Source: Amanita rubescens (lineage: Eukaryota > Basidiomycota > Agaricomycetes > Agaricales > Amanitaceae). From it: a stretch of 64,000 nucleotides of DNA. The translations under genes and the position numbers were made by a program. The stretch covers positions 102,877 through 166,876 of the forward strand of contig WION01000097.1 in assembly GCA_015039365.1 (NCBI GenBank), in the 5' to 3' direction. Under the pieces are notes generated by a model. The model saw only the letters and a program-made list of their open reading frames with translations. It did not search any database and was not told the origin of the DNA. Positions 59,131 through 64,000 of the stretch are shown here, one piece after another (the first letter of the stretch is position 1; every line of letters begins with the position of its first letter).

Positions 59131-61349
59131 CGACCAACATTGGTCATCCGGCTATCATTTACAACAATATTCTGAGAGTTGGCAAGCATATTGTGTTGAC
59201 GGAGCGATGGTCGTAATAGAGGATCAAGATGTGTTGATGCCCGTGTCACGCTTGTCGGTCACTTTTCCGTGACACTTGAACGATGTCGAGTCGACTCCCA
59301 CGATGCAACGACACTCAGCGATTACCGGCTTCGCACCAGCCCTATTAATTGCAACATACGGCAACCCCAAACCTCACTTATGTTGCATTAGAAGTGTAAT
59401 GCACAAGTGCTCGGATTCAGTAGGTTTTCACGTCAATGAAGGAAAAACTGTGCTCTGAAGCCGACTCTGTAATAGATCGTGGCCCAAAGGCCCGTATCCA
59501 GATCTCATCTGATGCGTGCTTGAGCTCTCCGGGATCAATCATCAGTATGTTTTCACGTCGATGATGGAAGAATCACGCTCTGAAGCCATCGTGCCCTTGA
59601 TTCTCGCAGATGCGACATCGATGTGCCATCGGATTAGGCGACGTGGGCTGAGGATTCCAATGATGATCGCTCCGGAACGATGGCTGCGGGATAGTACGTT
59701 CAAAGTACGTACGACATTAAAAATTTCGACTCCCTCTCACAGGATAAAGAAAAGTTGCTCATCGCAGTGCCAAGGCCGTGAACACTGTTCATTGACAATG
59801 TCTCATGTCTGGGACTCGGGGAATTTTGGTCGCTACAGTTGTCGAGGGTGCGAGAAATATTGAAAAAATTCGATGGCAAACAAATGGCGATCACCATTCA
59901 CGTCAACAGTATTGGCAGTAACTATAATTACCATGTAGCGAGCAATGTTATTGACATCGCCTATGCATGATCGAGACGTTTGATTGCCATTGCTGTATCG
60001 CAGATTCTTTTCCGCGATGCTGAGACTGCTGTTGTATTGAAGGTAGAACCACATCATCCTCAACTCATCTTGCCGTGGCCCCCATGCTCCATCTAGACCC
60101 TGAGTCCACCTGGGCCTCATACATCATCACCATCATCTGCCTTGCCTCACCCTCATCCACCGCAAATCACCATCACAAACTTCCTCACCACCCGCTCCAT
60201 CTCCACCCCTCCCACTCGACACCCCTCGTTGACACTGGAAAGCCGCGGCTGGACGGCCCGGCTCATGGCTTTTTCCAACGCAAGCCGTGTTGTACTACAG
60301 AGCCGAGTCTTGCGTATCATTACCGGCGTTTCGCCACTCCATCCACTCCCTAGTCCTACCCAAATAGATGGCGATACGCCATCCTCAACGTCTCCAGGAC
60401 CTGGCTCAGTCTTGGCTACCATCAAATGCGGTCGTTGTTCCCCGGATACACCTGCACAAAGGCTAAGCTTTCAAGTAGGGTAACTGCGTACAGACAAGGC
60501 TGGCCTGTGCAGCTGTGCGCCTTGTACTGCCCAAGGGGTCTCAATTCGTGATGGAGCGGAGGAAGCGGAAGTCAGGGTGAAAGATTGGGTGTATGTGAGC
60601 TTTTCTCATCAATCTCGTGATTTTTTCACTGAGCAGTTGTCTTTATAACCGCAGGGACCCAACGTACGCTAGATACCAAGATATAATCCACAAGTACTTT
60701 GCAACACATTGCGCTCGCCAATCCAAACAACCTTGCCCGGCTCCATGGCCGCAGCAGGAACCATCGCTCGCCTTGCCAACGAAGCGTTCGCGGGAGAACT
60801 ATAAAACTTCAGGAAGAATGTCGCCGCCAATACGAAATAGTGTTTGCCAATGACAAGACCATACCGTCCGTCATCGGTTATCACAATATCGCGTACTAAG
60901 CATTCGTACACGTCAATGTTTGTGTCGTGACGCGATAAGCCATCAAATATCTCCGGGAAATCGAGTTATATTGCCGTGTTGTGCACCGCATGGTTTCGAG
61001 TATGATTTTAACTGGCGCTGACGTACATGGCTCTTGAAAAAATTTCCCTAGAAAACACTAAAATGAACCAACGTTACTTGGCCGACAACGGTGAAATGAA
61101 CAGGCTAGGGACCCAAAAAAGGCGACGCGGACGCGGATCAGTACGGTTTACCAACTCACCTTCGCTCCATCCGTGCCCTAACCCTACACATGGCAAATTG
61201 TCTACTAATGAAGGCTCCTGCTAGCTAACGCTGGACGAGTGGTACGTATCATTGGACTGGTCCATCTCAAGATTATTTAATTTGGAGGTTATGGGATAGG
61301 CGATGAGCGGATAGCAGTTCGTATGCTCGTTTTGGATCAGAAGTTCAAT
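59131..61349. other. Gene-poor tract with worn fragments
   Basis: I do not find an intact gene. A direct repeat of about 38 bp occurs at 59424-59462 and 59549-59586. A His/Pro-rich plus frame at 60142-60483 and a minus frame at 60669-60911 have no motif I trust. CG dinucleotides return abruptly at 59131. Confidence 0.35.
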
Positions 61350-61860
61350 GATCATTCTAATGAGAACAGTACGAACTTGGTTAGAGGGTGTCGCAGAGAA
61401 AGAAAAGCATATCCTCATTGCAAGACGTCCTTGACAAACCCAACTCAAAAGTTCAAATCTAAATTCAACTCTGCGCAATACGAACCAAATCTGAAATCGG
61501 AGTCGTCAATGAAACCGTTCTAGAGGACCCGTTTTCGTCGAGTCTGACATCCGGGATCCCTGCACGAGTTGCAGGTGAGCCTCATAACGTTTATGCACGC
61601 GCGAACGACGAACTCAAATATGCGCCGATCCTTTCTTAGGAAATTGAATGTGCCCATTGCTTACATCCGACTGTAACCATGAATTTTCAGCCAGCCAAAG
61701 TGAAGAAAGTAAGAGAGACAACGACGGCGGAAATTTGGGGTAACGTTAAGACTTTGGCGCCGTTTGTTGAGGAAGATATGAGTACGTACTATGTGTTAAA
61801 TACTTGGTTTACTTACACGAAAACTTTTTTAGATTACGACAAGGTCAACCTCCCGCTGTT
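61350..61860 (+). pseudogene. Decayed Sos7-like copy
   Basis: Nucleotide similarity to 51170-51700 is visible: the GGAGGGTGCCGCAGAGCAAG region of Sos7 exon 1 corresponds to a diverged form near 61385. The frame WGNVKTLAPFVEEDM, then after an intron-like stretch DYDKV, mirrors NIKTLAPLVEE and DYDKI of the intact gene. Stops, deletions and loss of the FLRKLKF segment make it non-functional. Confidence 0.6.
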
Positions 61861-62224
61861 CAGTCCTGACAATGCGATCTCGTCGATCTCGTCCCACACA
61901 CTGCGTTGATTTGAGCAGTGGTCCCTCCCGGCCCAGATTCCAAGGACGTATCTTTCAACCATGCGATATCATTCCCTCTGAGAGCTGCAGTGGGGGAGGC
62001 ATTCGTGGAGATGTAAGGGTCGTTGAACGTGACCGTGACCGAGCTTCAACCGCTTAGCGGATCCCATTCGCTATCCATCACTTAGAAAACAAACTTTCGA
62101 TATAGGTTGGATCAGGGGGTGGTCCGCAATGCACTCTCAACATTGCAACGGTCTATCTCAGGATCCCATCATGGTTTGTATATGGACAGCACATGCAGAT
62201 TTTAGTGCGACGAAATAGGAGGAT

Positions 62225-62545
62225 GCAGTGTGCACCGCTCATTGTGAGCTTCCGTATCAGCTGATTCGCCCGAATCGCGAGGTGTTAGGTACCAACTACG
62301 AATGAGACTTGTAACAGGAACTCGGGTGCATTCGTTCAAGGAACCAGTATCATCTTGGTAACGACGACCAGAACGGCAATGTTTAGGTTTCCCTGGTCCA
62401 CTAACTATAAACGTTGGACTTCAAGCTGCTTGTGTATATGTGCTGTGGGGTAACTGGATGCCATGGGAAGTCGATTATGGAATTACCCGCGAACGATAAA
62501 CGTTGGACTTACCACTTGTGTATACCGTTAGGTGCTGTGGAGTTA
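62225..62545 (+). repeat. Copy of the alpha-galactosidase/Sos7 intergenic segment
   Basis: This segment aligns with 50820-51060 in the same orientation (shared stretches around GTGAGCTTCCG, TGATTCGCCC and TAAACGTTGGACTT). In the intact locus the segment lies upstream of Sos7. Here it lies downstream of the Sos7 relic, so order is changed. The TAAACGTTGGACTT end occurs twice here (about 62405 and 62495). Confidence 0.65.
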
Positions 62546-63669
62546 CCTTGCTTCAGCAAGGTTTAGTTGGCGCGGATTCCGTAGCCAGATCGGTGTCCAA
62601 CAGTGCGGCCAACACCCGCCAGTCAAGACAAGTCCATCTCTCTCTCATCACTGCCCCATATCATATGCACCCTTCTCGTGCATTCAAACGGCCCAAAACG
62701 ACCGGGACGCACTGCCACATGCTCAAACAGCCCTCAAACGAGGCCACGCTGCTGCCACTCCATTCAACCGCAAGAATCCATGATGCTAGTCATGCAACAA
62801 CCCTCCAACCATAGTTACCATACGGATCCGCACATAGTGGATGCAGACCAGCGAGTCATGTGAACAGGAACGCCTTCGGATACCTATGCCCCCGACACAC
62901 CCCCGGCCGCCACAGGATTTTCTCGCACCTTGCCACACCAGCTGGCAAGCAACGAAACCATAGGGGAAGCTCAAACAATGCGTATGGTGCCGGTCCCATG
63001 TTGAGTTATGCATACCGTCGAGCAGGACGTGCGTTTTCATCCGGATATCACACCTCTACGCAACTAACCAAGTAAACAGTCCACGTAGACCACAACATGT
63101 CAAGGAGCATCCGGGCCGATGCAGTCTGTCCATCGATGATACGCGAGGAATCGAACCACGGAGGACGGCTTGACTAAGTATAAGCTCGGCGACATCATCA
63201 AGTCCCCCGCCAACGTGCGCCAATGTGTACCCGCTCACACCATCAATGAATTCGAACAACCACTCCAGGTTAGTCAATACGGAGCCCCTTTCTCGTTCAG
63301 TCTCATTCTGTGTGAAATAAAATAAACGTGTATTGTATGCCAGCGACAAAGTCCAATCGTTCTGAGTTACGAGATTTCTGTCAACCGAATAGCACACTTA
63401 AGTGCTTAAAAAGGCGCCTATATGCGGTGTTCTTGGAGACTCATGACTTAATACGGTTACCTTTACTTTTCGACGCGTCTGGGGCTGAGTGCTCGACGAC
63501 GTAAGCCTGAGATCCAATATGAGTCGGCAAGACAATTTGTGATTTACGTGAACGATTCGTATGGATACCTGATTACATGCAGAATTCAATTGTAGACTAC
63601 TACCCGAAACTATCTGTTCTGAAAGCCAAAGTCCCAAAAAGTACAGACCCACAAGTGTTCAATGCTAGC
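62546..63669. other. Intergenic tract, nothing supported
   Basis: Overlapping Pro/His/Ser-rich frames occur at 62503-62863 (+) without motifs. A tRNA-like T-loop near 63147 (minus) does not fold into a full tRNA. Confidence 0.3.
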
Positions 63670-64000
63670 TTAGACGAAGACACCGATATAATCTAAGAAT
63701 TGTCTCCGTTTCTGAAGCGCTGTCGCATTTTCTGGAAGAGGATCCAGGCCTAACGCGGCGGCTGCGGCTGCGGCTTGCGGTCCTTGGTTATGTATAATTA
63801 GCAATGTTCAATCCAAAGCGAAGGGAATAATGGTTATTCGATAGTTGGATAGCATCAGTTTTTGTATGAGGAAGTTGATTGACTGGGGCACCATCTGGAT
63901 ATCTGAGGACCCCACTAGAACTTGCGGATGCGTTATGCATACGAATTGGCGACATGGTATTTGCTTCATTAACACTACAAGAGGGGTCAGGAATCACAAA
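63670..64000 (-). CDS. Partial gene at right edge, family unknown
   Basis: From the window edge the frame reads IPDPSCSVNEANTMSPIRMH, VNQLPHTKTDAIQLSNNHYS and LRFG, then breaks. One base away it continues HNQGPQAAAAAAALGLDPLP, ENATALQKRRQFLDYIGVFV with a stop at 63670. The alanine run and hydrophilic composition suggest a regulatory or nuclear protein C-terminus. The break near 63795 is either a missed intron or an indel. Confidence 0.35.

Noticed and set aside
60142..60483. His/Pro/Ser-rich frame considered as an exosome or S1-domain protein.
   Set aside because: On inspection no S1 or other motif is present; composition alone explains the open frame.
63125..63195. tRNA-like sequence on the minus strand (GGTTCGATTCC T-loop and a 7 bp acceptor-like pairing).
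   Set aside because: The D-arm lacks the conserved GG, no proper 5 bp anticodon stem forms, and total length is only about 65 nt.
1..64000. CRISPR arrays, bacterial operons, phage genes.
   Set aside because: Spliced eukaryotic genes throughout; the only regular repeat is the coding ankyrin array.

Overview
The window is from a filamentous basidiomycete, most likely an agaricomycete. Genes are split by short introns (about 45-60 nt, GT..AG). Recognisable families include a FunK1 kinase, fungal TKL kinases, Tup1-type WD40 proteins, a NACHT/ankyrin NLR-like protein, TSR3, GPI8, an HCNGP-family protein, a Sos7-like kinetochore protein and a GH27 alpha-galactosidase. Coordinates of spliced genes cover the whole locus including introns. 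All splice models were made by eye.

Layout. 0-4 kb: decayed Nop4/RBM28-like RRM gene, a GNAT acetyltransferase and an unknown protein. 4-8.3 kb: tandem pair of single-pass membrane proteins. 8.4-12.6 kb: broken gene, F-box-like protein, Tup1-type WD40 relic, TSR3. 12.7-15.6 kb: intact SDR plus an internally deleted L-fuconate-dehydratase (ENOSF1-like) gene. 16.9-21.1 kb: unknown protein and a caspase-fold protein that has lost both catalytic residues. 21.8-28.7 kb: second copy of the SDR/dehydratase block, with the SDR gutted, the dehydratase intact and a kinase-Tup1 fusion gene between them. 29-32 kb: second TKL kinase, apparently followed by a long helical module. 32.6-39.4 kb: FunK1 kinase, broken retropepsin-like gene, HCNGP-family gene and GPI8. 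43.4-45.6 kb: stand-alone Tup1-like protein. 48-52.4 kb: alpha-galactosidase and Sos7, divergent. 52.5-59.1 kb: an NLR-like gene (NACHT, about 28 ankyrin repeats, Tup1-type WD40) almost free of CpG. 59.1-64 kb: mostly relics, including a decayed Sos7 copy.

The main result is the repeated use of one module. The WD40 half of Tup1 appears alone (43.4 kb), behind a TKL kinase (22.7-25.9 kb), behind a NACHT-ankyrin receptor (52.7-59.0 kb), and as a relic (11.2 kb). In both fusions a phase-1 intron ends at the same point of the Tup1 segment and splices to give Gly-Ala-Phe. With a pseudo-caspase and a kinase that may carry a helical tail nearby, the region looks like a diversifying signalling or allorecognition cluster set among housekeeping genes. 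That functional reading is inference.

Several genes show single-base frame breaks (Nop4-like, GNAT, SDR, retropepsin-like, second TKL kinase, right-edge gene). These are either real decay or sequence error.
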